Source: JBKPCD01 sp046727175 (lineage in GTDB: Bacteria > Acidobacteriota > Vicinamibacteria > Vicinamibacterales > 2-12-FULL-66-21). From it: a stretch of 19,263 nucleotides of DNA. The stretch is taken from the NCBI GenBank assembly GCA_046727175.1, contig JBKPCD010000089.1, positions 1 to 19,263 on the forward strand. Direction: 5' to 3'. How positions within the stretch are numbered: the stretch's first letter is position 1; every line of letters begins with the position of its first letter. Below are positions 6,534 to 14,941 of this stretch, in pieces. Below the pieces are notes generated by a model. That model saw only the letters and a program-made list of their open reading frames with translations, did not search any database and was not told where the DNA came from. Position numbers and translations under genes: made by a program.

Positions 6534-7280
6534 ATGATCTTCCGCCCTTTCTACTACTTCGACCGCGGCTGCGCGTCGTATCTCTTCGGATGCGGCACCC
6601 TCAACCGCTGCGCCGTTGTCGATGCCCGAGCAGACGACGTTGACTCCTACATCGGATTCGCATCCAGCAAGAACATGCGGATCACGCACGTCATCGACAC
6701 ACACGTTCACGCCGATCACCGATCGGGTGGCCCTCAGTTGGCTCGTCGAACAGACGCGGCGTATTGCCTCCACGAATCAGCAGACTACGAGGGGCCGTTC
6801 ACGGCGATCCGCGATGAAGAAGAGATCGAGCTTGGAAACACCCGTGTCAGGGTGATTCACACGCCGGGTCACTCACCTGAGAGCGTCTGTCTCTTGGTGA
6901 CCGACTTGAAGCGTGGCACCGAGCCGTGGTTCGTGCTGACGGGCGACACATTGTTCGTCGGCGCCGTGGGTCGACCAGACCTGCCGGGCCGGGCACGTGA
7001 GAACGCTGCGGAGCTGTACTCAAGTATCCACGACAAATTGCTCACGCTGCCCGATGAGATCGAAGTGTATCCAGGGCACTTCTCAGGCTCCGTGTGCGGC
7101 GCTGGTCTGAGCGGCAAGCCGATGAGCACCATCGCCTTCGAGCGGCGCTGGAATCCGATGCTCTCTCGAGACAAACAGGCATTCATCGAAGCGCTGGCGG
7201 ATGTCCCACCCAAGCCAGTCGACATGGAGCAGATCCTGACGTTCAACCGAGGTCATCACGAGGTGGATGTCAAAGCGTGA
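6534..7280 (+). CDS. ETHE1-type persulfide dioxygenase (MBL fold)
   Basis: 248 residues, ATG at 6534 after AGGAG. Metallo-beta-lactamase fold with HVHADH metal box (THVHADHRSGG), second-shell His in VIHTPGHSPES, bridging Asp in LTGDTLFVGAVGRPDL and the last His in VYPGHFSGSVCGAGLSGKP. This set, with the short length and the SVCGAGLSGKP stretch, is typical of ETHE1/PDO enzymes, which use one Fe(II) to oxidise glutathione persulfide or similar persulfides to sulfite. It lies 37 bp after the selenoprotein methyltransferase and 2 bp before the MFS gene, and so belongs to the ArsR-rhodanese operon. It would remove excess sulfane sulfur. MBL family is certain; the exact substrate is inferred. Confidence 0.87.
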   Translation: MIFRPFYYFDRGCASYLFGCGTLNRCAVVDARADDVDSYIGFASSKNMRITHVIDTHVHADHRSGGPQLARRTDAAYCLHESADYEGPFTAIRDEEEIELGNTRVRVIHTPGHSPESVCLLVTDLKRGTEPWFVLTGDTLFVGAVGRPDLPGRARENAAELYSSIHDKLLTLPDEIEVYPGHFSGSVCGAGLSGKPMSTIAFERRWNPMLSRDKQAFIEALADVPPKPVDMEQILTFNRGHHEVDVKA

Positions 7281-7282
7281 CG

Positions 7283-8560
7283 ATGACCGACGTACACCCC
7301 AGGGTGCCAGCGGTCCGCCTCGGTCTCCGCGAGAACGTTACGCAGTTTACGTTGCTCGTGGTCGTGAACGCCTTCGTTGGCGCCATGGTCGGGATCGAGC
7401 GGAGCATCCTTCCCCTCCTGGCGGAACGGGAGTTTCAGCTCGCGGCTCGCACCGCTATCTTGTCCTTCATTGTCGTGTTTGGGGTCACGAAGGCGATCAC
7501 GAACTACGTGGCTGGACGATTGTCCGATCGCATTGGACGCAGACAGATTCTCGTCGCTGGGTGGCTCGTCGCCGTGCCGGTACCGTTTCTCCTCATGTGG
7601 GCGCCGACGTGGTCGTGGGTGCTCGTCGCCAACGGGTTTCTGGGGATCAGTCGAGGGCTCACGTGGTCGACGACCGTGATCATGAAGATCGATCTCGTCG
7701 GGCCAGCACGGCGTGGACTGGCAATGGGTTTGAACGAGTTCGCGGGGTACATCGCCGTGGCGGGAGCGGCATGGGCAACAGGTTGGATCGCTGCCCGTGA
7801 AGGACTGCGGCCCGAACCGTTCTACCTGGGCGTCGTATTCGTCAGCGTAGGTCTTGCACTGTCCCTGTCCCTGGTCCGCGAGACGCAATCGCACGTCACC
7901 TTGGAGTCACGTCTTCGCACGGACCCAAGTCACGGCCGATCGTCGCATGGAGTGTTCCTCCATACGACCATCGGCGATCGGAATCTTTCCAGCATCAGCC
8001 AGGCCGGCCTCGTCAACAACCTGAACGACGGCATGGCGTGGGGACTGTTTCCGTTGTTCTTTGCCGCAGCGAATATGAGCCTGGAAAGGACGGCTGCGCT
8101 CGCCGCCATCTACCCCGCCAGCTGGGGTCTCGTGCAGTTGGCGACAGGCGCGCTCTCGGACCGCATTGGACGCAAATGGCTGATCGCCACCGGTATGTGG
8201 ACCCAGGCCGCCGGCATCGGGATCACCGCAATGTCCGAGACCTTCGTCTGGTTCGCCGTGGGCGCAGTTCTGCTTGGCGTCGGCACCGCCATGGTCTACC
8301 CGACGCTTCTCGCTGGCATTGGCGACGTTGCCGCGCCCGCGTGGCGGGCGTCGGCGATCGGCGTCTACTAGTTTTTGCGAGATCTCGGCTATGCAATCGG
8401 GGCCGTCATCGCCGGCGTCACGGCGGATCTCCTCGGCCTGACCGGGGCACTGTGGATCGTTGCGGCACTGACGTTCATCTCGGGGCTGATCGTTGCGTCC
8501 CGCATGCAGGAGACGCTTGCGACAGCCGGTATCTCGTCGGGAAAGGGAACTGCAAGATGA
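7283..8560 (+). pseudogene. MFS transporter with in-frame amber codon
   Basis: 426 codons from ATG 7283, 2 bp after the dioxygenase stop. It is a 12-helix major facilitator: the loop 2-3 signature GRLSDRIGRRQILVAGW appears in the N half and GALSDRIGRKWLIATGMW in the C half. Around 8369-8371 the frame reads AIGVY-TAG-FLRDLGYAIGA; relatives usually have an Arg then F/L-W-R, so TAG replaces an Arg codon and TTG the next Trp codon. The remaining 62 codons (RDLGYAIGAVIAGVTADLLG onward) stay in frame to TGA 8558-8560, overlapping the next ATG. Truncation would remove about two helices. Possible exporter of the methylated or metalloid product. It may be a nonsense mutation, a sequence error, or a suppressed stop. 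Confidence 0.8.
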
Positions 8561-9219
8561 GCCATGGGCGTTGTTGGAGCGCGATGTCGTTCCTGTTGCT
8601 GCTGTCCATTCCGAGACTTGCGCTCGCGCAACTGGCTGACGAGAGTCGTGAGAAGACTGAAAAGGTCGGTGAGATTCTGACTGCTCTGCAAGCCGAGCCC
8701 GGCAAACGCATCGCGGACGTGGGTGCCGGCGAGGGGTTCTACTCCCTACGCATAGCCCGAGCGGTTGGGCCAACAGGGCGCGTCACGGCTGTTGACGTAA
8801 GCGAGAAGCATCTAGAGAAGTTGCGGGCACGGCTTCAACTGGACAACGTGACCAATGTCGATGTCGTGGTGGGCACAGTCGACGACCCGCGCCTGCCCGA
8901 GAACGCGTTCGATGCGGTACTGATCTACAACGCGTATCACGAGATGACCGCGCCTGAACCGATCCTGAAGGCGATCTTGAGGGCTTTGAAAGCCGGTGGG
9001 CGTCTCGTCATGTCAGAGCCGCTGCACGACAACGTGCGTGGTGCGACACGGGCAGAGCAAGTGAAGGATCACGAGATCGGGCCGAACTTCGTCCAACAGG
9101 AACTCCAAGCAGCCGGATTCGAGGTAATCGAGCAACGGCCTGACTTCCTGGCGTTCACGGGTCCAGGTCACCAAGGTGGGTTCTGGTTGATGGTCGCGCG
9201 TAAGCCGGATCGTCAGTAG
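8557..9219 (+). CDS. Exported SAM-dependent methyltransferase
   Basis: 220 residues. ATG at 8557 overlaps the MFS stop (ATGA). A signal peptide (core MSFLLLLSIPRLALAQ, cleavage near A24) precedes a class I methyltransferase fold: motif I RIADVGAGEGFYSLRIARAV, beta-2 VTAVDVSEKHLEKL, then VDDPRLPENAFDAVLIYNAY and LKAGGRLVMSEPL. It is a clear relative of the methyltransferase half of the selenoprotein at 2012-3067 (shared VGAGEGF/IGAGDGF, YNAYHEM/VNAYHEM, KDHEIGP/KNHEIDP) but lacks a rhodanese domain. SAM supply outside the cytoplasm is not established, so the signal peptide is a puzzle; tethering of an uncleaved helix at the inner membrane is an alternative. Confidence 0.85.
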   Translation: MSHGRCWSAMSFLLLLSIPRLALAQLADESREKTEKVGEILTALQAEPGKRIADVGAGEGFYSLRIARAVGPTGRVTAVDVSEKHLEKLRARLQLDNVTNVDVVVGTVDDPRLPENAFDAVLIYNAYHEMTAPEPILKAILRALKAGGRLVMSEPLHDNVRGATRAEQVKDHEIGPNFVQQELQAAGFEVIEQRPDFLAFTGPGHQGGFWLMVARKPDRQ

Positions 9220-9245
9220 AGAGCTCAAGCTGCAAGAGGACAACG

Positions 9246-9899
9246 ATGGCTTGCTCATGCTGCGCATTCGGCAATACCGCGGACGAGCACTTCAACGCTG
9301 ACAAGGTTGCCAAGGAACTGGCGCAGTACCGTCGCACGGGACCAGGACCAACGACGCGCCGACTGCGCGACGGACTCGTGTCAGCGGGCCTTCGAGAAGG
9401 GACACTGCTCGACGTCGGCGGCGGGCTGGGCATCCTCAGCCTCGAACTCCTCGACGCCGGGTTCAGTCGCGCGGTTGTCGTTGACGCTTCGTCCGCGTAC
9501 CTGGCTGCGGCCTCTGAAGAGGCCACGCGCCGCGGGCGCTCCAGCGTAACGGAATTCACGCACGGCGATTTCTTGGTGGTGGCAGGCAAGGTGGCGCCGT
9601 CGAACGTCGTCACGCTCGATCGCGTCGTGTGCTGCTTCCCGTCGTACGAACCGCTTCTCGAACAGGCGTTGCACCTCGCAAAAAACGGCTTCGCAGTCTC
9701 GTATCCCAGAGATCGTTGGTTCGTGAGGCTGGGGATCTGGCTCGAGAATGCGTTCCGCCAATGGCGCGGCAATCCGTTTCGAACGTTCGTCCATCCACCC
9801 TCGGACATGATGCGGATCATCGAAGGCGCAGGGTTCAGGTTGGCGAGTCGCGGCCGGACACCCGCGTGGTCGTGTGACGTTTTCGTGAAGGCCCGCTGA
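9246..9899 (+). CDS. Methyltransferase with N-terminal CSCC motif
   Basis: 217 residues; GAGGA lies just before ATG 9246. The N-terminus MACSCCAFGNTADEHF contains three Cys (C3, C5, C6) that could bind a metal, a metalloid or an Fe-S cluster. Rossmann motif I is GTLLDVGGGLGILSLELLDA; further landmarks are AVVVDASSAYLAAASEEATR, VVTLDRVVCCFPSYEPLLEQ and a C-terminal IIEGAGFRLASRGRTPAWSC. Overall layout resembles Mg-protoporphyrin O-methyltransferase-like enzymes, but nothing else for tetrapyrrole synthesis is nearby. It follows the exported methyltransferase by 26 bp in the same run. The function of the Cys cluster is inference. Confidence 0.82.
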   Translation: MACSCCAFGNTADEHFNADKVAKELAQYRRTGPGPTTRRLRDGLVSAGLREGTLLDVGGGLGILSLELLDAGFSRAVVVDASSAYLAAASEEATRRGRSSVTEFTHGDFLVVAGKVAPSNVVTLDRVVCCFPSYEPLLEQALHLAKNGFAVSYPRDRWFVRLGIWLENAFRQWRGNPFRTFVHPPSDMMRIIEGAGFRLASRGRTPAWSCDVFVKAR

Positions 9900-9923
9900 A
9901 TCGACCTCGGAGCATGAACGCCG

Positions 9924-10282
9924 ATGGACGTGGCGCTGATCCAGGAACTCTATCGCTACAACCGGTGGGCCAATGATCGGGTGTTCGAAGCGGTCGCCGC
10001 TCTGAGCCCTCAGGACTTCACCAAAGGGCTATGCAACAGCTACCCATCAGTAAGCGATACGCTGACCCACATCGTTTCGGCTGAATGGATATGGCTTCAG
10101 CGCTGGAACGGCCCTCTCCCCGTCGGATGTTCGACCCCGAGGAATTGTCTGAATTGAAGTCGCTGAGAGCTCGTTGGGAAGAACTCAGTGCGGATCAACG
10201 CGCCTTCCTCGGGGCAGTCACCCGCGAACGACTCCGCGCCGTCCTGCCGTACGTGAACTTGCAGGGTCAGACGTGGCAATCT
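9924..10282 (+). pseudogene. DinB-family gene, frameshifted and 3'-truncated
   Basis: It starts MDVALIQELYRYNRWANDRV, the DinB four-helix-bundle N-terminus with the first metal-ligand region, and continues to SDTLTHIVSAEWIWLQRWNG. One base is missing near 10110 (GGCCCTC where GGCCCCTC would keep frame); the other frame then gives SPRRMFDPEELSELKSLRAR through VLPYVNLQGQTWQ. After about 10282 DinB similarity stops: the expected H-x-x-x-H segment (HxVNHxxYHRGQ) is absent, and the HAF-repeat gene begins converging at 10344. DinB/YfiT-like proteins are often thiol-dependent metal-binding transferases, which would suit the locus. The gene is broken as read. Confidence 0.72.
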
Positions 10283-10343
10283 CAACTGATTCGACTTGAA
10301 CATTTGCTCGAACGAGTCTCTGTTCTGTCGATGGTCGCGCCTT

Positions 10344-11354
10344 TCATCGAGCATCGGCCGGCACTGCGAGGAAGCCGTGAGTGCGGCCGGTAGTATCCGT
10401 GTACTGGCCAACGATCGCTCCGGCGGGATTGATACCCATCGCGATCGTCGCGACAGCACCTGGATAGTCAACGACTATTGGTGCGGACCCGTCGGGCGGT
10501 TGCAGAAACGCGTGGCGCCTCCCGTTGGCGTCATCATAAGTTCCCACGAATTGTCTCCCCGGATTGATGTCCCAAATGACAGTCCTGATACTGAGAGGCA
10601 CATCGTAGGACTGAAGGACTCCGTTCTGCAGCACGTATCCGTGTTGGTTCCCCGCCGTCATGTCGGTATAAAACCCAACAACGGTGCGGCCGTCGGGAGT
10701 CGCGGCGCCGTGCATGGAGTTCGGAAAGGACATGGTCGGATCTGCCACCTCACCGCCGCCGGCTGCCAGGCTGGTAGTACCGAAGCGGGTCCACGAGGCA
10801 GAAAACATGGAAGCCATCACATCGAAGTCGTGATAGCAACCGTAGATGCTGCCATCAGGCGTAATGCGGCCAGGAATGGCGCCAGGATGGCCGGGGAACA
10901 AGACCGTAAAGAATTGACGATGGCTGTACAGAAATCCCTTCGTGCACGCTGGCGAGCCGGCTGGTGGGCAGTACGCCGGCGAATCCGGCGGGACGCCAGT
11001 GTTCACGGGAGCGGTGTACTGGCCGACAATCTCTCCAGACGGACTGATGCCTCGGGCGATGGTCGACAACGTGACACCGACACCCGCAAGGGCACCAGGC
11101 ACATCAATCGTCGCGAATTGCCCGCCGCTTAACAGGAACCCATGTTGTCTGCCGACCGCATCGGTGTAGACCCCGACGATGTCACCACCGGGATTGATGC
11201 CGCCGATGGCGGTTCGCCGGGCGATACCGTCGGGGCAGTTGCTGCATGGCACATCGATGCTTTCAAAGTAGAAGGATTGGGCTATGCTGCGACCCCCGAA
11301 CAGCAGCGGTGCAGAAAGCAGCACGATCGCCAGCTTGTGAACATTTCCTCGCAC
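10344..11354 (-). CDS. Exported HAF-repeat protein
   Basis: 336 residues from GTG at 11354, chosen because GGGAGG lies 7 nt upstream; an ORF extension to 11399 is not needed. The signal peptide (KLAIVLLSAPLLFGGRSIAQ) is followed by repeated units of the HAF type: INPGGDIVGVYTDAVGRQHG, ISPSGEIVGQYTAP, TPDGRTVVGFYTDMTAGNQH, INPGRQFVGTYDDANGRRHA and INPAGAIVGQYTDTTGRTHG. Each pairs a G-x-x-VG-x-Y strand with a GxxHGFL strand, as in beta-propeller-like extracellular proteins. The CSNC motif near the N-terminus could form a disulfide. Such genes are abundant in acidobacteria with unknown function. It is convergent with the broken DinB gene and divergent from the sigma-factor gene. Confidence 0.85.
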   Translation of the reverse strand: MRGNVHKLAIVLLSAPLLFGGRSIAQSFYFESIDVPCSNCPDGIARRTAIGGINPGGDIVGVYTDAVGRQHGFLLSGGQFATIDVPGALAGVGVTLSTIARGISPSGEIVGQYTAPVNTGVPPDSPAYCPPAGSPACTKGFLYSHRQFFTVLFPGHPGAIPGRITPDGSIYGCYHDFDVMASMFSASWTRFGTTSLAAGGGEVADPTMSFPNSMHGAATPDGRTVVGFYTDMTAGNQHGYVLQNGVLQSYDVPLSIRTVIWDINPGRQFVGTYDDANGRRHAFLQPPDGSAPIVVDYPGAVATIAMGINPAGAIVGQYTDTTGRTHGFLAVPADAR

Positions 11355-11510
11355 GTGTGTCCTCCCTTCGCGTCCTCGGCGAGATAGCGCGGCGATCAAA
11401 AGACCTTTGGTGAATGCAGCCTTTGCGGCGGTCGGCGGCCGATCGTGGATCGCGAGGGCGCGCCTCCTGGCGCATCCGAACGGCCGGTCGAATAGCCCCT
11501 GCGATCTCTA

Positions 11511-12074
11511 ATGTCCCGGCAGATTACCGAGCTACTCGACCGCTGGACTCGTGGCGACATCGCCGCACGCGACGAGCTCGTCCCGCTTGTGTATCAGGAC
11601 CTGCGCCGTGTCGCCCGCCGGTGTCTGGCAGGGCAGCGTGCCGATCACACGTTACAGAGCACGGCGCTCGTCCACGAGGCGTATTTGCGACTCGCCGGAC
11701 GCGATCGCGCGCACTGGCAAGATCGGCACCATTTTTTCGCGGTCGCCGCGCAAGCGATGCGGCGCATCCTTGTTGACCATGCACGCAAGTACCGAGCGGC
11801 CAAGCGTGGTGGGGCGAATTTGAAACTGGCGCTGGATGACGCTCTCGCGTTGCCACAGCGTCGGGAGCTGGACCTCGTCGCCTTGGATGATGCCTTGAAA
11901 GCGCTCGCGATCCTCGATCCAAGGCAATCACACGTGGTGGAGCTGCGTTTCTTCGGTGGCTTGTCGATCGGAGAAGTGTCGAACCTGCTGGGGATTTCAC
12001 CGGCCACGGTCAAACGTGAGTGGGCCACGGCCCGAAGCTGGCTGTATGCCGAACTGCAGCGACAGACAGGCTGA
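11511..12074 (+). CDS. ECF-type sigma factor (Sig-70_X6-like)
   Basis: 187 residues. Region 2 includes LVPLVYQDLRRVARRCLAGQ and DHTLQSTALVHEAYLRLAGR; the middle HFFAVAAQAMRRILVDHARK is diagnostic of the acidobacterial/planctomycete Sig-70_X6 (TIGR02999) group. Region 4 is HVVELRFFGGLSIGEVSNLL with the HTH ISPATVKREWATARSWL. No anti-sigma gene is adjacent; instead a kinase starts 3 bp after the stop. That arrangement is common for this group and suggests phosphorylation-linked control of the sigma factor. The start ATG 11511 lacks a clear ribosome binding site. Confidence 0.93.
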   Translation: MSRQITELLDRWTRGDIAARDELVPLVYQDLRRVARRCLAGQRADHTLQSTALVHEAYLRLAGRDRAHWQDRHHFFAVAAQAMRRILVDHARKYRAAKRGGANLKLALDDALALPQRRELDLVALDDALKALAILDPRQSHVVELRFFGGLSIGEVSNLLGISPATVKREWATARSWLYAELQRQTG

Positions 12075-12077
12075 ACG

Positions 12078-13214
12078 ATGACGCCGGAGCAGTGGCAGCA
12101 GATCAAAACAGTGCTTGCGGTGGCCTTGGAGATCGACGACCAGGATCGACGCGCCACGTACCTGGACGACGTCTGCGGCACCGATCGATGGATGCGCAAC
12201 GAGGTAGCTCGGTTGCTACGGGCCGACGCGATGGCCAGTACAGAATTTCTCGCGAGCTCGCCACTGACCGACCTAAATGCTTGCGATGGGCAACAGACCG
12301 ATCCGTTGATTGGCCGCCGCGTGGGCGGCTACCACGTCCTTAACCTGACTGGTGTCGGCGGAATGGGCGAGGTGTACCGAGCGCGCGACACCAAATTAGG
12401 CCGCGACGTCGCCCTCAAAATTCTGCCCGCTGAATTCATCCACGGTCCGGAACGGATCGCGCGCTTCGGTCGTGAGGCTCAACTGCTGGCCGCGCTCAAT
12501 CATCAACATATTGCGGCGATCTACGGTCTCGAGGACAGCGACGGTGTGCCCGCGCTGGTACTCGAACTCGTGGAAGGTGAAACGCTGGCCGACCGCATCC
12601 GGCGCGGACCCCTGTCGATCAGCGAAGCGCGTCCAATCGCACGGCAGATCATCGAAGCCCTGGAAGCGGCGCACGAGCAAGGCATCATTCACCGTGATCT
12701 CAAGCCGGCGAACGTAAAGATCACGCCGAAGGGCACAGTGAAACTGCTCGATTTTGGTCTCGCAAAAATCACCGCTGACGAGGCGGCACACGCCGATCTC
12801 ACTCAGTCCTACACTGGGACTGTCACCCTGGACCGCACGCGCGATGGGCGGATCCTCGGTACGACCGCATATATGAGCCCGGAACAGGCATGCGGTCAGC
12901 CGGTCGACACGCGCACCGACATTTGGGCGTTCGGCTGCGTGCTGTACGAGCTATTGACCGGGCGCCGACCGTTTGCCTGCAGCACGGTGTCGGAAACTAT
13001 GGCGGCAATCGTGGAACGCGAGCCGAATTGGCACGCGCTACCAATCGACACGCCGCCAGACGTTCGAGAGGTGTTGCAACGATGTCTTCAGAAAGATGCG
13101 GCGCGTCGCTTACAGCACATTGGGGACGCGCGAGCCGCCATCGAGAAAAACCCCCAAGACCTCGACGCTGAAAGCCGTCGACAGCGGCAGCGCCGTCTCG
13201 TGGCGGTTCGATGA
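12078..13214 (+). CDS. Serine/threonine protein kinase (cytoplasmic part; split by TGA from its sensor)
   Basis: 378 residues. A helical N-terminal segment of about 85 residues (MTPEQWQQIKTVLAVALEID...) typical of sigma-linked kinases is followed by a Hanks-type kinase: glycine loop TGVGGMGEVYRARD, Lys114 in VALKIL, HRDLKPAN with D207, DFG at D225, and GTTAYMSPEQ. All catalytic residues are present. It starts 3 bp after the sigma-factor gene. The frame stops at TGA 13212-13214 immediately before a hydrophobic segment (VSMAVGGAIVALVVALWP) in the same frame that would be the membrane anchor of the usual kinase-TolB protein. TGA probably replaces a TGG. As read, the product would be a soluble kinase lacking its sensor. 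Confidence 0.9.
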   Translation: MTPEQWQQIKTVLAVALEIDDQDRRATYLDDVCGTDRWMRNEVARLLRADAMASTEFLASSPLTDLNACDGQQTDPLIGRRVGGYHVLNLTGVGGMGEVYRARDTKLGRDVALKILPAEFIHGPERIARFGREAQLLAALNHQHIAAIYGLEDSDGVPALVLELVEGETLADRIRRGPLSISEARPIARQIIEALEAAHEQGIIHRDLKPANVKITPKGTVKLLDFGLAKITADEAAHADLTQSYTGTVTLDRTRDGRILGTTAYMSPEQACGQPVDTRTDIWAFGCVLYELLTGRRPFACSTVSETMAAIVEREPNWHALPIDTPPDVREVLQRCLQKDAARRLQHIGDARAAIEKNPQDLDAESRRQRQRRLVAVR

Positions 13215-13220
13215 GTCTCC

Positions 13221-14941
13221 ATGGCTGTCGGCGGGGCAATCGTGGCTCTCGTCGTCGCATTATGGCCAATGCCTGCCGTGGAGCCTCCCGTGCCGATTCC
13301 GTTTGCCACCGAGGCGGAAGTTCAGGCGATGCCGCGTTGGTCGCCCGGCGGGGACCGCATTGCCTACGTCGCCGCGGTCGACTCCGTGCTGCAGGTATTC
13401 ACAAAGTCGCCTGGCTCTGCAGCGCCCACTCAGATTACCCGCGAGGCCACAGAAAGTTTGAATCCGATATGGTCCCCCGATGGAACCGCATTTATTACGT
13501 GACGGGGACGAGGCCGAATAACCGTCTCCGATCTGTGGCGGCAGCCGGAGGACAGTCCGAGACGGTATTGGATCGTGTTAGTCAGGCTGACGTATCCCCC
13601 GATGGAAAGACGCTGTCGGTACTACTTTATGATGCGGCCGGGCGATACCGGCTCGCCTTTTCCTCGCCGCCGGGCGCGGCGCCACGGCCGTACACACAGC
13701 CACCGTTTACCGAATTCAGCAATTCCGGGATCGCAACCTATTTCCGCTTCGACCCGAGCGGCCAGTACGTCGGCTTGTCCACGGTGCGCGCTGGTCAACT
13801 CGAGTTCTGGAAGATCCCGGTGGATGGCGGGTCGCCGCAAGAGCTGCTGCACGGCACCGACGGCGTCGGTGGCCGTTTCACGTGGTCCCGTCGTGGCAAC
13901 GGCATCATTGCGATTCCCCGTCAGGAATTCAACCTGTCGATGATCGACTGGTCGTCCAATAGACGGTGGGCGATCACCTCGGGCCCCACGACCGAGAGCT
14001 TCCCGTCGTTGTCTCCGGACGGCAGGACGCTGGCGTTCACGAGTGGGGAACTGGGACACGACATCATCGAGGTGCCGTTGAACGGATCGGCGCCTCGCGA
14101 CGTGATCGCGACCGCCCGCCGTGAGACTGCAGCGGCGTGGGCGCCGGATGGCCTGCATTTCGCCTATGCGACGGACCGCAGTGGCTCACCGGAGATTTGG
14201 TTGCGCAATCGGACGGATGGATCGGAGCGACGTATCGTCGCCTCCGCGAACCTGCCTGAGGCGACGCAATTGGTGGACTGCGCCATTTCTCCGGACGGCA
14301 CTCGACTGGCGTACCGCGTGAGGCGGAAACCCGACTGGTACAGCATCTGGCTTTCTCCATTGACCGGCGGCGTGCCGGAGCCGCTGTGGAGTGATCAAGC
14401 GCGTTCACCGCAGCGCGGGCCGTCCTGGTCACCGGATGGGACATGGGTCGCGTACTACGGCATTCACGACAGCAAGCCGGCCGTCATGAAAGCCCGCGTC
14501 GGCGCACATGCGCCGGCCGAATTCATCGCCACGATCGCGACCTATCATCCGGTGCGCTGGTCGGCCCGTCGCGATTGGATCGCATTCCGAGACGGACACA
14601 CCCTGAAAGTCGTGAGCCCCGACGGCAGGCACCCACGCGTGATCAGCCAACGGGCCTGGGAAACCTACGGTTGGTCGAAGGATGGCACAGCACTCTACGG
14701 CATCGCGTCAGACGCGAATCGGCGCTTGGTCCTCACAAGAATCGATGTCGATACGGCGCTCGAGCATCAGATCGCGGACCTCGGAACGACACCTCCCGCC
14801 TTTGACCTGGCCGAGAACTTTAACGAATTCCCTTACCGTGGGTTCAGCCTGCATCCCGACGGCACGAGCTTTCTGACATCAGTGCTGCGGGCAAAGATGC
14901 AAATCTACTTGATGAAGGATTTCGACCGTGACGGCGGCTAG
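13221..14941 (+). pseudogene. Membrane anchor and TolB/WD40-like sensor half of the kinase, frameshifted
   Basis: Continuation of the preceding kinase. From 13221 the kinase frame gives a membrane helix and PRWSPGGDRIAYVAAV, up to NPIWSPDGTAFIT and a stop at 13502. One deleted base near 13490 (ACCGC for ACCCGC) moves the sequence to the next frame, which reads RIYYVTG and runs unbroken to TAG 14939. That part has many PD40-type beta-propeller repeats: ADVSPDGKTLSVLLYD, PSLSPDGRTLAFTSG, AAWAPDGLHFAYATDRSGSP, CAISPDGTRLAYRVRRKPDW and PSWSPDGTWVAYYGIHDSK. With the TGA at 13212 this makes two lesions in one original gene (about 12078-14941). The deletion in a C run could be a sequence error. Confidence 0.8.

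Noticed and set aside
8369..8371. TAG in the MFS gene as pyrrolysine or other recoding
   Set aside because: No reason for Pyl in an MFS helix boundary and no supporting element; relatives have Arg. Nonsense mutation or error is more likely.
7907..8773. Long minus-strand frame opposite the MFS and methyltransferase genes
   Set aside because: Arg/Ser/Pro-rich shadow frame with no family features; the plus strand is clearly coding.
13212..13214. Third selenocysteine UGA, in the kinase gene
   Set aside because: No strong hairpin at the right distance, the position precedes a membrane helix where no Cys is expected, and the same gene carries a frameshift. A TGG-to-TGA change is simpler.
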